Below are positions 10,239 to 21,254 of a stretch of 64,000 bases of DNA, piece by piece; the first letter of the stretch is position 1; the number at the start of each line of letters is the position of its first letter. This DNA is from Sorex araneus. Taxonomy: Eukaryota > Chordata > Mammalia > Eulipotyphla > Soricidae. The notes beneath the pieces were generated by a model. It saw only the letters and a list, made by a program, of their open reading frames with translations, was not told the DNA's origin and did not search any database. Both the position numbers and the translations under genes were made by a program. The stretch is from contig NC_073304.1 in NCBI RefSeq assembly GCF_027595985.1, positions 217,684,000-217,747,999 on the forward strand, given 5' to 3'.

Positions 10239-11238
10239 CAAATGAGGCCCCGGCTGGGGCAGGGGGTGTGTTTGAGGGGGACGACTCTGGGACCACCCCG
10301 CTCTTTCCCGCCCGACACCTCCTCATCAGGATAGCCCCAGACCCAGGATTGACCAAAAACACGGGAGACTGAGCCTGAGCAGAGATGGGGGGAGGGCGGG
10401 GGCTCCCGCCCCTTTTCCGTCCTGGGCTGGGGGGGCTCCATCCCCCCCTTCCTTGCCCCAGGCTGTGCTCGGGTACCCCCCCTCCCGGGGTGGCCGATCC
10501 TTCTTCCTTCCCCTCTTCTCTCCTCCCCTTCCCAAGCTCCCCCCACTCGCTGCTCCGCACCCCGCCTCTCAGATCCCAGCCTTTTGCCAGCTGCAGCCAG
10601 ACCTGCCGGGAAAGGGTTAAGACAGGGGCGGCGCCTGGATGGGACTGGGCGGAGGATCTGGGGTGGGAGTGCAGGGGAGGGGGGCGCCTCGGCTGGGGGG
10701 GGCCTGGGGGGAGCCCAGGGCGCGCACCGCGGGAGACCCAGTGCGCCCCCCGCAGCCCCGAGGCCTGGCGGAGGCGGAGCCGCACGCGCGCACGCACGCA
10801 GCCGGAGTCCTCGCCCGGGAGAAGCCCGGGAGCCCCGGCCGGCCGGGAGGAGGAAGTGCCCGGTGACACCCCCGGGCGCACGAGCCCGCCCCCCGCCGGC
10901 AGACTCGGGGAGCCGCGGCACGGCGCCTCGGACACCAGCATGAGCCTTGAGCCGGGAGCCCCCTCGAGGTGAAGCCTCCGAGCCCCGTGCCCCGCCGTGC
11001 TTCCCGGGGGCGCAGTGGAGGACCCCCCGGCCCGCGCACGCAACTTCCCCGCTTTCCACCCGGGACCGGCGGAGGAGCGGCGGCAACTTGGACACGGGAC
11101 CTCGGGGCGGCGGGCGGCGTGGGGGGGCCCGTGCCCGCACCCCCAGCCGCCCTCCCGGATGGCGCCGCCGGCCGAGTGAGGGAGGCGGCGGCGGCGCGCG
11201 CGACTTCCCCGGCCGGACCTCTGGGCTGCGCGGGGACG
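10239..11238 (+). other. RARA: RARA alpha-2 5' leader (CpG island), with short uORFs
   Basis: Very GC-rich sequence between the P2 RARE and the alpha-2 ATG, with no convincing acceptor or donor. It contains several upstream ATGs. These include a 10-codon ORF at 10940-10972 (M-S-L-E-P-G-A-P-S-R) and a 6-codon ORF at 11159-11179 (M-A-P-P-A-E) ending 59 bases before the main ATG. Long uORF-containing leaders are known for RAR isoforms driven by internal promoters. The true 5' end is not determined. Confidence 0.55.
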
Positions 11239-11407
11239 ATGTACGAGAGCGTGGAAGTGGGGGGGCTCACCCCGAGCCCCAGCCCGTTCCTGGTGGTGGA
11301 TTTTTATAACCAGAACCGGGCCTGTTTGCTCCCGGAGAAGGGGCTCCCGGCGCCCGGCCCCTACTCCGCCCCGCTCCGGACTTCGCTTTGGAATGGCTCC
11401 AACCACT
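11239..11407 (+). CDS. RARA: RARA isoform alpha-2 first coding exon (alternative A domain)
   Basis: The translation begins MYESVEVGG and contains FLVVDFYNQNRACLLPEKG and LWNGSNH, the alpha-2-specific N-terminus. The exon ends at CACT|gtaggt in phase 1. It joins CC ATC GAG at 16128 to give N-H-S-I-E-T, the known alpha-2 junction. It encodes 56 residues plus one base, so the isoform would be 459 aa. The TPSPSPF segment seems two residues longer than the human one I remember. The in-frame run past 11407 is intron. Confidence 0.95.
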
Positions 11408-14400
11408 GTAGGTACCGGCCCTGTCTCCTATTGTGGGCGCCCGGCCGCTGCGGGTGTGGGGGGGGCTTCCGCCCCTGGGGTGCGGCCTGGGGCGTGGGGG
11501 GGTGTCTCGGCTCTGTCCTCGCTTACCCTCGTGTCTCGCTCTAAGGAGGTGCCTTTTATTGGACACTTGGCCCCGTGGGTATTGGACCCCGCCTGTTTGT
11601 TAGGGCCCAGGAACTTTGAGGGGGGGCTCCTCCCTCCAGGAAGTAGTCGTTCATCACGCCCACAGGGAACACCAGCCCCCCGCCCCCAGTTGGTACCTTG
11701 TTTGCAGTCCAAAGCTGCATGTGGAGGGGACCTTGGGGGGCTCTGGAACGTGGGGTGCCGGTGCGTCCGATCTGGGGCTTGCTTGGTCCCAGGAGGAGGC
11801 GCCTCTGCCCAGCTTCCACCCCAGCCCAGCCCGGGGGAGGCCCCCTCTGGGCCCCAGCCGTGGCCCCCAGCCTGTGCTCTTGTGTCATCAGAGGGGGTGG
11901 CAGGGGAGCACCCTGTGTCCTTCGTGTTGGCAGCGGGGTGTGGCAGGCGGGGGACACCTTCATCAGGCACCCCTCTGCCCTCCGGGCCGCCCTGCCATCG
12001 CCCCCCGCCGTCCGAGGGTCGCGGGGTTCTCGGGTGCCACTTTGGCCGGTACCTTTCTTTGAAGCTTCTGCCCCGGGAGCGGAGGTGCGGCCCGCCCGGG
12101 AGGACCCCTCCCCCCTTTCCCCACACCCTAATCCGTTGATTCTCCAGGGGTTGAGTTGTGTTTGTTGGGTGCGGGCCCACTCTGGAAACCAGCGCGTCCT
12201 TTTGTTACCCTGTTTGCTCCTGGGGGTGGCGGCCAGGGCGCCGAGGGGCACCCTGGAGCCGGGCCTCCCCGGCCCACGCCCCCGTCTGGGTGCTGGCCCC
12301 TGCGCGCGCGCGCAGCTGCGTGCGCCGGGGTGCCGGGGTGCGCACCTGGGCCTGCCCCGCCCCCGGGGCGCCCGGGTGCGAGAGGGCGCTCGGGGGTTAT
12401 TGTTCCCCGGCTCGGGTTTCTTTCTCCGGCGCTCGCTCGGGCACAGCTCGTCCCCGCGCCCCGAAGGCGGCTGCAGTGGGTCTCCGGGGGCTTGGACGCT
12501 CGGGCGGGCGGAGGTGCACGGCGGCGGGAGCCCCCCGCCGGGGCTCCAGGAAGAGAGGCGGAGGTGGAGTCCGCCCCGCCGCTCCGGGCGCCACCTCCAC
12601 CCCAGCCTCCCCTATTGTCCTGCCCCCTGACCTTTGGCCCGGCCTGGCCCTGCGCCCCGCCGGGAGCTGCTGACGCAGCAGCGGGAGGAGGGGGCGTGCG
12701 CGCCGTTGACTTTGGCTGCGGGAGAGGTGAGAGGTGTGCCGGGGACCCTCCTCCGGGCTCCCGACCCCTCCCACGCGCCTAGCGGGTTTCCGAGGACCGG
12801 GGGGAAGCCTCCCAGCTCCCGGCTGGGTGTTGCGTCCTCGCGGCCGGGCCGTCCAGCACCAGGGGTCGGACCGGACGCCGAGGCCGAGCCCCGGGGCGGG
12901 ACGTGGAGGCCTGCCTGGGCCGGGGGCGCAGAGAGGCTGGGGCGCCCGGGCAGGCGTGTGTGCACCCCCAGTGCCTGGGGCCTGGGGCCGGGCTGGAGGG
13001 GGCTTGTTCCCCGGCGCAGTAAGGACCCAGAGCCCAGGGTGGTGATTAAGACCACATGGGGTGATCGCGGAGAGACCCTTGGAAGGAGCCTCTCGGGGCT
13101 ACCAGGGGCCTTGGGGACCTTAAGAGCCCTCCAGCCCCCTCACCCCAGTTCTCTGCCCCGCCCCCAGGAGTGCAGCGGGTGGAGGGAAGAGGCGCGTGGT
13201 GGGCCCTGCCGGGTGCCCGCGGCTACTCTGCCCTCCCCCCGTCGCACTAGAGGACAAGGGGTACACAGGATGTGGCTCCCCATCTGTCCCCCACCAATCT
13301 CCGCAGCTCCGCCTCCGCCCGCTCCCAGACGTCCAAGAATGTGAAGCACGTGGATGCCCGTAGTGGGGGGAAGGGGAGATACTATCTCAGCGGGGGGCGC
13401 ACGGGGCCTTTCGCGGCGCAGCGGCCAGGGCAACCCCCCCCAGGGGCGGGGAGGAAGGGCTCCGGGAGGACCCCCCTCCACCCTGCCTGGGCCGTCCCTC
13501 CCCCGGGGGTGCGGGCAGCGGCTGTGGCAGCTGGGCTGGGAGGGGAGCCCCGGGCTGGCTTCCTGCTGATCCCCTCCAGGAACCGGCCTCTCAGCGCGCC
13601 CGCCCCGCGGCGCTCCGGGGCGTGGGGAACCCGGCGCGCGGCAGCCCGTGCGCGGCCCAGCGGGAAGGGGGAGGGGACCCCGGCTTCCCGGGCCACTTCC
13701 AGCGGTGCATGGATGGCGCAGGAACTTTGAGTGGGGAAAGTGTGGTGCCCGGAGCAGGCTGGCCGCTGCCGGCTGGAAGGCGGGGCTGGAGGGGGCCTGG
13801 GGGAGGGGTCGGGCTGTACCTGGCCCTCGCAGAACTGGGGGGGCAGAGGGAGCAGAGTGTGCCGGTTCTTAGCCCCGTTCCTGGCGGGGTTGTGCCTGCT
13901 GTCCGGGGTGGGGTGTGGGGGGCTTGCTAAGGCCTCCTTTGGGGTGCGCTGCAGGAAGGATGCCCCTGCCCGGCCTTTAGCCCCCACCTTCAGAGCCTGC
14001 CTCAGGTGGAACCCCGTTTTCTCGGATCCAGGTCCTGGGCCTGTAAGCCCTTCTTCCTGGGCCCCCCTGTATCCCCTCCTCAGCACCCACAAGCTCCCCA
14101 GACCCCTCTACCGCCCGTGGGGCTCACCGTAAGGGTAGGGCTGGGGTGGATGGGGGAAGCCAGTCTTCTCTGGGGGACGGAGCCAGGACCAGGGCCTCTC
14201 CACATACCCCTTGTCCTTGACACCCCCCACCAGTCTGGATTGTCTATTGTTACTCCTTTTTACGTCTTGGAAAAAGTTAGCACAACAAAGGGTTCCTTTG
14301 TGGCTGGCCCCTCTGCCGCCAGGCCTCACCCTGGCCCCCCCAGCCGGCCCCCCCTAGCCCCCCAACCCCCCCAGCCGCAGTTTCCACCAGGCCCTTCTCC

Positions 14401-15425
14401 CCGCCTGGTCTGTCCCTGGAGTGGGGGCGGGGGGGGGGAGCGGCCGGGACAGGGCGCTGTGCTGGGTGTTGGGGTGTGGGGTTGCCCCCCCTGTTCTTCC
14501 CACTGCTTTCCACGGGGAATGGGGGGTGCGCAGCTGGCCAGGGAAGTAAGTGGGTGTGCAGGCCTGGTGCTGGGGAGCTGTGGGGCTTCCCTGCGCCGTC
14601 CCCAGCCTCCACTGCATCCCCGTCCCCCTGCACCCCTCCCCCACCCAATGCTGCTGCTTTATGTGCCTGGACTTGGGGGGGTCTTGATGAGGGGGTGTCA
14701 GTCCTGGCTCTGTGCTGGCCTGGGGGTTCAGTGTGCTGTTCAGGGGAGCAGTGCCAGAGCTGAACTCTGCCGGGGCAGGAGCTGTGTGGGACCCCGCCGC
14801 TCACAGACCCCGGGTGTTGGACTTGGGGTACAGGGAGGCCCCCTTGGCCCTGAAGGTCCGGGACAGGTGGCAGCCAGGGCCCCTGGGCACTCGGTGGCAC
14901 ATCACAGTTTGCCCTGCCGTCTCCGCTTCGGACAGACTGCCCCGCCAAGCCCCTCTCTCTCTCATGCCTGGGGCACTGGGCGCTGCCCCTGCTGCCTGGG
15001 TCACCCCTCCTGGCTGCCCTCTTGATGCTGGAGAGCAGGCTAGGGGGAGCACCCCGACAGTATTGAGGCCAGACAGACAGACCATTGATGGGAACAGACC
15101 CCCTTTGTCATGCTGCTTCCCCAGACATGGCACCCCAGCCCCGGGCTGCCGGGGCCCTGGGGACTCTGCTTCCTGTGTCCGGGGGTCCCTGCTTAGCTCG
15201 GGGAGGCACTGCCCCTGCTCTGCTGCACGGGGCCGGCCCTCTCCCTCGGGTCCCTGGCTGGGGGGCCCTGTCCGGGAGGGAGGGGCTGTGGCTGCAGAGG
15301 GGGTGGGGGGAGCGGAAGTGGAAGGGGTGGGGGAGTGGCCGGCTGTGAATATCCTGTTGACCCCAGTTTCCTCTGCCCCCAGCTCCTCTCTTTTCCCTCT
15401 GTTCACACTGGACCTTAACTCCTTC
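11408..15425 (+). other. RARA: RARA intron between alpha-2 exon and exon 3, CpG-rich then unremarkable
   Basis: 11408-13000 stays extremely GC- and CpG-rich (island shore, CGCGCGCG near 12303). 13000-15425 is GC-rich and non-repetitive. No repeat, exon or RNA gene is recognised. Confidence 0.6.
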
Positions 15426-15439
15426 CTAGCCTGGGGAGT

Positions 15440-15860
15440 CTGGGAACACAGACACACAGATACACACCCGTTAACTCCTACCTAACACACATACACACAC
15501 ACACACACACACCCGTTAACTCCTTCCTAACACACATACACACTCACACACACACCCTCTTAACTACACACACACACACACACACACATACACACACACC
15601 CTCTTAACTCCTCCCTAACCTTGGGGTTCTGGGAAAACACACACTCACACCCATACCTACACACACCCCCATACCCCTCTCTCTCTCTCTCCCCCTCTCC
15701 CCTGCCCCCAGGTGTGCATGCACACACACATACACCCGCCCCCCCTGGTGTGCACACACATACTCCTGCCCCCAGGTGTGCACACACACTGCCATACACA
15801 CCCACACTCCTGCCCCCAGATGTACACACTCACAGACACGCACACTCCCGCCCCCAGGTG
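15440..15860. repeat. compound CA microsatellite/minisatellite
   Basis: ACACAC tracts alternate with a unit carrying CCCTCTTAACTCCTxCCTAAC (15470-15640) and a unit with CTCCTGCCCCCAGGTGTGCAC (15710-15860). Two longer-period tandem repeats are therefore built on a CA background. It lies about 270 bp upstream of the first shared coding exon. Confidence 0.92.
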
Positions 15861-16127
15861 TAGCTTGTTCACAGAGGAATCTTGAGGTTTATAATCTGGT
15901 CGTACTGGTTTTGAAGGTGGGGTCCCGGGGAAATAGTGGGGCATGATGGGGTGTGGAGGTTTGGTTGGCAGCCTCATTGCCCGGGTCTGGCTGGGGAACC
16001 CCAGCTTCCTTGAGACCGCCCCTGCAGGTTGGGTGTCTGTGGATGGTGCAGGGGTGAAGGGGGGCCGGGGGGTTGTCCCTGAGAACCGAGAGGGTCCCTG
16101 ACCACCCTACCCCTCTTCTCCCTGCAG

Positions 16128-16276
16128 CCATCGAGACCCAGAGCAGCAGCTCCGAGGAGATTGTGCCCAGCCCCCCCTCGCCACCGCCCCTCCCCCGCAT
16201 CTACAAGCCTTGCTTTGTCTGTCAGGACAAGTCCTCCGGCTACCACTATGGGGTCAGCGCCTGTGAGGGCTGCAAG
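16128..16276 (+). CDS. RARA: RARA shared exon: B domain and first half of zinc finger 1 (residues 60-109)
   Basis: Reads [15 protein letters not shown] then [13 protein letters not shown] and [12 protein letters not shown]. It contains the CDK7 target Ser77 in the SPPSPPP motif, zinc ligands C88, C91, C105 and C108, and the P-box start CEGCK that specifies the AGGTCA half-site. The acceptor is CCCTGCAG at 16127 and the donor AAG|gtgagt. Spliced to either first exon the frame is intact. Confidence 0.98.
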
Positions 16277-17160
16277 GTGAGTGGACAGGGGTCCTGGGAG
16301 GGGCTGTGTTCCTGCCACATCCTGGGCCCCTGGCAGGGTGCAGGGTTTCCAGAAGTGGCCCTGCTCTTGCTTCTCTGCAGGGGGTGGCAGCGGCCTTCCA
16401 GGAGAGGGGACGCCTGCAGCAGGCCCCCAGCTGGGCAGGGGTCCCCGGAGCCCCAGGTCCCTCCTGCAGAGACGCTGCCCCTGTCTCCATCCTCCAGCTG
16501 GCAGGGCGTGTGCCCGTGCCGCCACCGCTGCCTGGGTTGCCATGGTGAGCTGGCGAGCAGCTCTTGGCCCGGGACCCAGGAGGCCTGCCCCCGGCGGCCC
16601 TGCCTGAACCCTGCCACGGCAGCCCGGCGCCCCGCCTCGGCCTGCCTTCAGGTGTGGGCAGTGGCTCCCCAGCGCCTGGCTGGGTGTCCCGGGGCCCCGC
16701 TGGGCTCCGCGCCCTCAGCACCCACCACCCCTCCAGCCACTCTGCCCCTACCGGGCTTCCCGCCGCTCCCCTGAGCAGCTCTTCCTGCGGCTTGCCCTCC
16801 GCGGGGCACTGAGTGTGTGCACGGCTTGGGGGCTCGAGTGGCCGTGCCCAGGTGTGGAGTCTCACCCGAGAGTGTCTGCCTGCCCTGACTGGTTGTTTCC
16901 CGTTGGTTCCTGGTCAGTCCGGGGGCCTGGCCATTCAGTCTGCAGAGCCACTGCCCAGCCTGGTTTGTCTGGGATCAGTGTACATGCAGATGGGCTGGAC
17001 TGATAAAACAACAGGGAGCCCCCCCCACCCCACCCCGCCCCATGCTCAGTCCCCGGCAGCCCAGACTGTTCCCGAGCCCACCGGGAGTAAGCTGTGATCA
17101 TAGCTGGGTGTGGCCCCAAAATAACAAAAAGTACGCACTGATCGGAGTATTGTATGTGTG
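16277..17160 (+). other. RARA: RARA intron 3 (5' part), no feature recognised
   Basis: GC-rich, non-repetitive intron sequence. Confidence 0.55.
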
Positions 17161-17164
17161 GGCT

Positions 17165-17357
17165 TTATTTTATTATTTTTTTTTCTTTTTGGGTCATACC
17201 TGGCAATGTACAGGGGTTACTCCTGGCTCATGCACTCATGCACTCAGGAATTACTCCTGGTGGTGCTTGGGGGACCATATGGGATGCTGGGAATTGAATC
17301 CAGGTCGGCCATGTTCAAAGCAAACACCCTACCCACTGTGCTGTTGCTCCGGACCCA
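17165..17357 (-). mobile_element. SINE type A, minus
   Basis: TTTTTGGGTCATACCTGGC to CTGTTGCTCCGGACCC, nearly full length, with an 8-bp internal duplication (TGCACTCA repeated). A minisatellite begins immediately at its right (SINE 5') end. Confidence 0.93.
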
Positions 17358-17800
17358 GATCGTTGTACATGCGGGTCACTGTACATGCAGATCAGAGTAC
17401 AAATGGATCATTGTACATGCCTCAGAGTACATGCGGTTTGTTGTATGTGCAGATCAGAGTACACATGGATTGTTGTATCCATGGATACAACAGTCGTTGT
17501 ACATGTGGATCATTGTACCTGCAGATTGGAGTACACGCAGATCATTGTACATGCAGCTCATTGTAGGCGCAGATCAAGAGTACACACGGGTTGTTATATC
17601 CACATATCGTTGTACATTCGGATCAGAGTGCATGTGAATTATTGCACACACAGATTGGAATACATGCAGATCATTTTATGCACGGGGTCATTGTACATGC
17701 AGATGATTGTACACGGAGATCATTGTACACGCATATTAGAGCACACTCGGATTGGTGTACATGCAGATCGTAGTACATGCAGATCAGTGAGCATGCCGGT
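17358..17800. repeat. ~16-bp minisatellite (GATCATTGTACATGCA-type) in RARA intron 3
   Basis: About 27 diverged copies of a 16-17-bp unit alternating GATCATTGTACATGCA and GATCAGAGTACACATG. The unit is rich in palindromic TGTACA and TGCA. Open reading in several frames (for example HCTCRSEY-like peptides) is a by-product of the periodicity. The array separates the two exons that encode the zinc fingers and stops about 110 bp before exon 4. Confidence 0.93.
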
Positions 17801-17911
17801 GCCTGGATGAAAACATTCTCCTTAGCACACGGTGCGTGCATGCACATGGGGGAGGGGAGGCGGCTTGTGAGGGGGCTGGGGTGATGCCCTGACTCCTGCC
17901 CTCCACCCCAG

Positions 17912-18053
17912 GGCTTCTTCCGCCGCAGCATCCAGAAGAACATGGTGTACACATGCCACCGAGACAAGAACTGCGTCATCAACAAGGTGACCCGCAACCG
18001 CTGTCAGTACTGCCGGCTGCAGAAGTGCTTCGAAGTGGGCATGTCCAAGGAGT
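17912..18053 (+). CDS. RARA: RARA shared exon: zinc finger 2 and start of hinge (residues 110-157)
   Basis: Reads [18 protein letters not shown], then [20 protein letters not shown] and EVGMSKE. It includes the P-box end (GFFRR), the D-box and zinc ligands C124, C130, C140 and C143. Val follows C130 where I recall human Ile. The acceptor is CCACCCCAG and the donor GAGT|gtgagt in phase 1. Confidence 0.98.
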
Positions 18054-18439
18054 GTGAGTGCAGCGCCGGGAGCAGGGCCGGGCCGGGGTGCGTCCATGGG
18101 AGGCCTGGTGCCGTGTGGTCATGGGCCTGTCGCCTGTCTGTCCGTCCAGCTGAGTCCAGCTTCCCTGTGTCCGCCTGTCTGCGTGTCTGCTCCCAGCCGC
18201 CCGGCCCTGCTAGGCTCTCAGGCCTCCTGAGGGCCTCCTGATGGTGCCTTTTTTGGGGGTGGCCCCCAGAGGGGCCACTGGGACGTTTGTGCAGGGAGTC
18301 GCCTGCCCAGGGCCGGGAAACTATTGTGTGGGGAGCCGGGGGACAGGAAGGACGCGTCAGACCCCGAGGGACGGGGGTTCCAGTTGGGGCTCAGCTGAGG
18401 CCGGCTGGAGGCGGGCAGCGGGGCTGGACAGCAAGACCC

Positions 18440-18548
18440 TCTTGTGTTGAATCATGGGTGTTGCCGTGGTGACCGGTGATTGATGATGTCAGAGATAAAT
18501 GACGCTGACAGACGCCTCCTTGTCTGCGTGGCCGTTGCCATGGAGCCG
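18440..18548 (+). other. candidate conserved noncoding block 1 in RARA intron 4
   Basis: TTGAATCATGGGTGTTGCCGTGG and GATTGATGATGTCAGAGATAAATGACG are complex, AT-balanced and non-repetitive in a G-rich intron. They carry a TGATGTCA (18484-18491) identical to the two sites at P2, and a GATA-type AGATAA. Conservation is inferred from texture, not alignment. Confidence 0.4.
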
Positions 18549-18939
18549 GAGCCTGGGGGATGGGGTGGGGGAGGGGCTGTGGGACCCCCAAGCCCTTTGT
18601 GGGGAGGGCAGTGGAGGAGGGAAGTGGGGTGGGGACACAGGGAGGACTGGAGGGACCCCAGACAGGAGGGGGGCGGCCCCGCAGCACCTTCCCACCTCCC
18701 GCCCTTCGCCGCCCAGCCCGGAAGTGCCAGCTCTGGGCCGGGGAAAGAGTGAGGGCGGGGACCTCCCCGGCAGGGCCCAGCACCAGCTCGTCCTCCGCTG
18801 CCACCTTCAGCTCCTTCAGTTCCCAGAGCTATGCAGCCCCGGAGGACCAGGGTGGAGACCTGTCCCCCCCCCCAGCTCCCCCACCCTGTCCCTTCCCTCC
18901 CCCCTTCTCCTCTGGCTCTCCCTGTGCCCCAGCTGAGCA

Positions 18940-19290
18940 GCTGCCATTTCAATAGAATTAAAGCTTCCGAATGATAAACGTCTTGTCACAGCTGCAATTT
19001 TCTCTTCCCAAATTATCCCCCCTCCATCCCTCTCCCTCTCCCTCTCTCCCTGGCTCTTTATTGAATTTGCAGAATCGACATGAGTGATCTCCAAATTATG
19101 CCAGCCGCCCCCCCCACGGCCCCCTCCCCAGGCCCCCGCCCCCACCCCCTTCTCCCTCTCCTCCGCGTCAGGCCCCGTGAGTGATTGTGTGTCTGGGATA
19201 ATCGGCTGGTAACGACCCCATCGCTTCTTTAAAGCCGAGCCGTGTGTGCGCCTCAGCGCCCCCGGCGATTTGTCAGCTCCCCCGGCTAAT
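18940..19290 (+). other. candidate conserved noncoding block 2 in RARA intron 4
   Basis: Contains CAGCTGAGCAGCTGCC, CAATAGAATTAAAGCTTCCG, two exact CCAAATTAT motifs (19008-19016 and 19091-19099), TTTATTGAATTTGCAG and GGGATAATCGGCTGGTAACG. The dense AT-core motifs, E-boxes and absence of repeats suggest an enhancer. It contains no splice-flanked coding frame. Confidence 0.45.
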
Positions 19291-19584
19291 GGGCCGAGAG
19301 ACTCTCCCACCCGGGCCCCCTGCTCCGGGCTAGGGAGCTCTGCCCACCCCAGGAGCAGCGCCCACATCCCCAGGAGAACCCGAACCAGCTGGGCTGGGGG
19401 GCCAGCGGAGGCAGGAACTGGGCCGTCCTGGGAGGGGAGGGGCACGGAATATGGGGGTGATGGCACCCAGATCCTGGGGGGTGGACTGCAGTGGCGGGGG
19501 AGACTGGATAGGCCTGGAAGGGTCCGTGTGTCTCCTGGGACCCCCAGGTGGGACTTGGCCTGTGAATTGGTGACATGCAAGGTT

Positions 19585-19882
19585 GGGTTGCTGGTGGTCC
19601 CGGAGAGTTTGTGTTGGTGGTGCCTGTGTTGGTGGCAGTTGGCACATGTGGGCATGTGTTTCGGTGAGTGTTGGTGCATCTGTGAGTGTGTGTGTTGGTG
19701 CTTATGTTGTGAGTGTTGGTGCACGTATGTACTGTTGTGTTGGTGTGTGCATGTGGTATGTGTGTTGGCATGCATGTAGGTGCATGTGTTGGTTCGTGTG
19801 TTGTGCACGTGTTGGTGCGGGGGTGGGTGTGTGTTGGTGCATTTTGTGTGTGCATTGGTGTGTGTGTGTGTGCCTTGGACCC
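19585..19882. repeat. TGTGTTGGTGC-type minisatellite
   Basis: Irregular copies of TGTGTTGGTGC and TGTGAGTGTTGGTGCA (about 11-18 bp) turning into (TG)n at 19858-19872. It lies in RARA intron 4, about 100 bp before exon 5. Open frames on either strand are repeat artefacts. Confidence 0.9.
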
Positions 19883-19986
19883 AGGAATTCCCAGGGTGGC
19901 TCCCAGGCACCCGTGAGTGTCGGAGGGTGTCCGCCGGGTGGGCTGGCCAGCCAGTGCTGCCCTGTGACCGGGTGCTCTGTCCCCAG

Positions 19987-20147
19987 CCGTGAGGAACGAC
20001 CGGAACAAGAAGAAGAAGGAGGCCCCGAAGCCCGAGTGCTCCGAGAGCGCCACGCTGACGCCGGAGGTGGGGGAGCTCATCGAGAAGGTGCGCAAAGCGC
20101 ACCAGGAGACCTTCCCTGCCCTCTGCCAGCTGGGCAAATACACTACG
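19987..20147 (+). CDS. RARA: RARA shared exon: hinge (D) and first LBD helices (residues 157-210)
   Basis: Starts CC GTG AGG AAC after CCCCAG. It reads [11 protein letters not shown], then [25 protein letters not shown] and [12 protein letters not shown]. The KKKK stretch is the hinge basic/nuclear-localisation motif; [12 protein letters not shown] is LBD helix 1. The donor ACG|gtacgg is in phase 0. Confidence 0.97.
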
Positions 20148-20239
20148 GTACGGCGGGGCCGGGCCCCCCCTCCCGCCCCCGCAGCCCTGCGCCCTCTGCT
20201 CCCCACGGGCTCCGGCCTCACTCTGCCCCGTCCTCCCAG

Positions 20240-20416
20240 AACAACAGCTCCGAGCAGCGCGTCTCCCTGGACATCGACCTCTGGGACAAGTTCAGTGAAC
20301 TCTCCACCAAGTGCATCATCAAGACCGTGGAGTTCGCCAAGCAGCTGCCCGGCTTCACCACCCTCACCATCGCCGACCAGATCACCCTCCTCAAGGCGGC
20401 CTGTCTGGACATCCTG
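20240..20416 (+). CDS. RARA: RARA shared exon: LBD helices 3-5 (residues 211-269)
   Basis: Reads [18 protein letters not shown], then [17 protein letters not shown] and [13 protein letters not shown]. It carries the ligand-contacting C235 and the helix 3/4 coactivator groove with its charge-clamp lysine K244. The 92-bp intron before it is the smallest in the gene. The donor CTG|gtgagg is in phase 0. Confidence 0.98.
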
Positions 20417-21254
20417 GTGAGGGCCCTGCCCTGCCCTGCCCTGCCGCTCAGGTCACGACCTTCCACCCAGACGCCGGTGCTCCCTGCCCGCACAGCCCCC
20501 CACGCCGCCCGGTGTCCTTCCCCTCCAGAGCCCTCTCTCCTGCCCCTCCTCCCAGGAGGGGGGTGCGCCTGAGACCCCGGCCAGGACAGGTGCTCCCCCC
20601 CCCACCCCCCGTTGCTCCCCCTCGTCGCCTCTCTGTTGGCAGCAGCTCTGTGAAGGGAGGTTGCCAAGCTGTGCTGCCTCCTGGAGGGAGAGGTGGGGGC
20701 AGGGCAGGCCCCCTCCCTGCCAGACATCCGGGTTGGGGGAACTCCCCGGAGGAAGTGGCGGGGAAGTGGCACGGAGGGCACAGGAGAGGCCTGGCGCGGC
20801 GTCCATGTTGTGTTGGTCTGAGTCCAGATGGGTGCAGGGCGAGAGGACAGTCAGGGCCGGGAAGGGTGGAGGCCACCAAAGCCAAGGCCTGAAGGCGTTC
20901 ACCGTCCCCCTTGAGTGCTCCACCCGCCTCCCGGTGTTGGGGTCAGGCTGTGCAGGGTCAGGTCAGCGCCCATATGGTTGAAGAAGCCCAGGCACATTTA
21001 TAGAGTATTTTTTTTTTGAGGGGTGACAAGGGAACCCTCACTTGGTTGTTCCTGACAGTGCTCAGGGGGCACCATGGGGCACGGGGCGCAGTCTTCCTGC
21101 CTGCAAAGCACAGCCTACCTCCCTGGCCCCTGAGTGAGCGAGTGTGGCGCCGACCAGCTTGCCATGGGCTCCCTGGGTCCCAGGGCCACACGGGGCTGAG
21201 GGCCTGCTGGGCAGCATGGCCGTGACCCTGAGCTCCCCTGTTCTCTGCGCCCAG
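20417..21254 (+). other. RARA: RARA intron 6
   Basis: GC-rich and mostly non-repetitive, with one decayed minus-strand SINE at about 21008-21132 (poly-T, GACAGTGCTCAGGGGGCACC, CTCCCTGGCCCC). Confidence 0.6.

Noticed and set aside
10234-11406. 390-codon minus-strand frame over the P2 CpG island
   Set aside because: Low-complexity Pro/Arg/Gly content expected from GC-rich DNA, antisense to the alpha-2 leader and exon.
17358-17800. Array of short repeats considered as CRISPR
   Set aside because: Units are diverged, contiguous and lack unique spacers, and the context is a mammalian intron. The same applies to 29335-29855.
18816-20102. 428-codon minus-strand frame with His/Thr repeats
   Set aside because: It crosses RARA exon 5 in antisense and the TGTGTTGGTGC minisatellite. 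There is no start context, domain or splice support.
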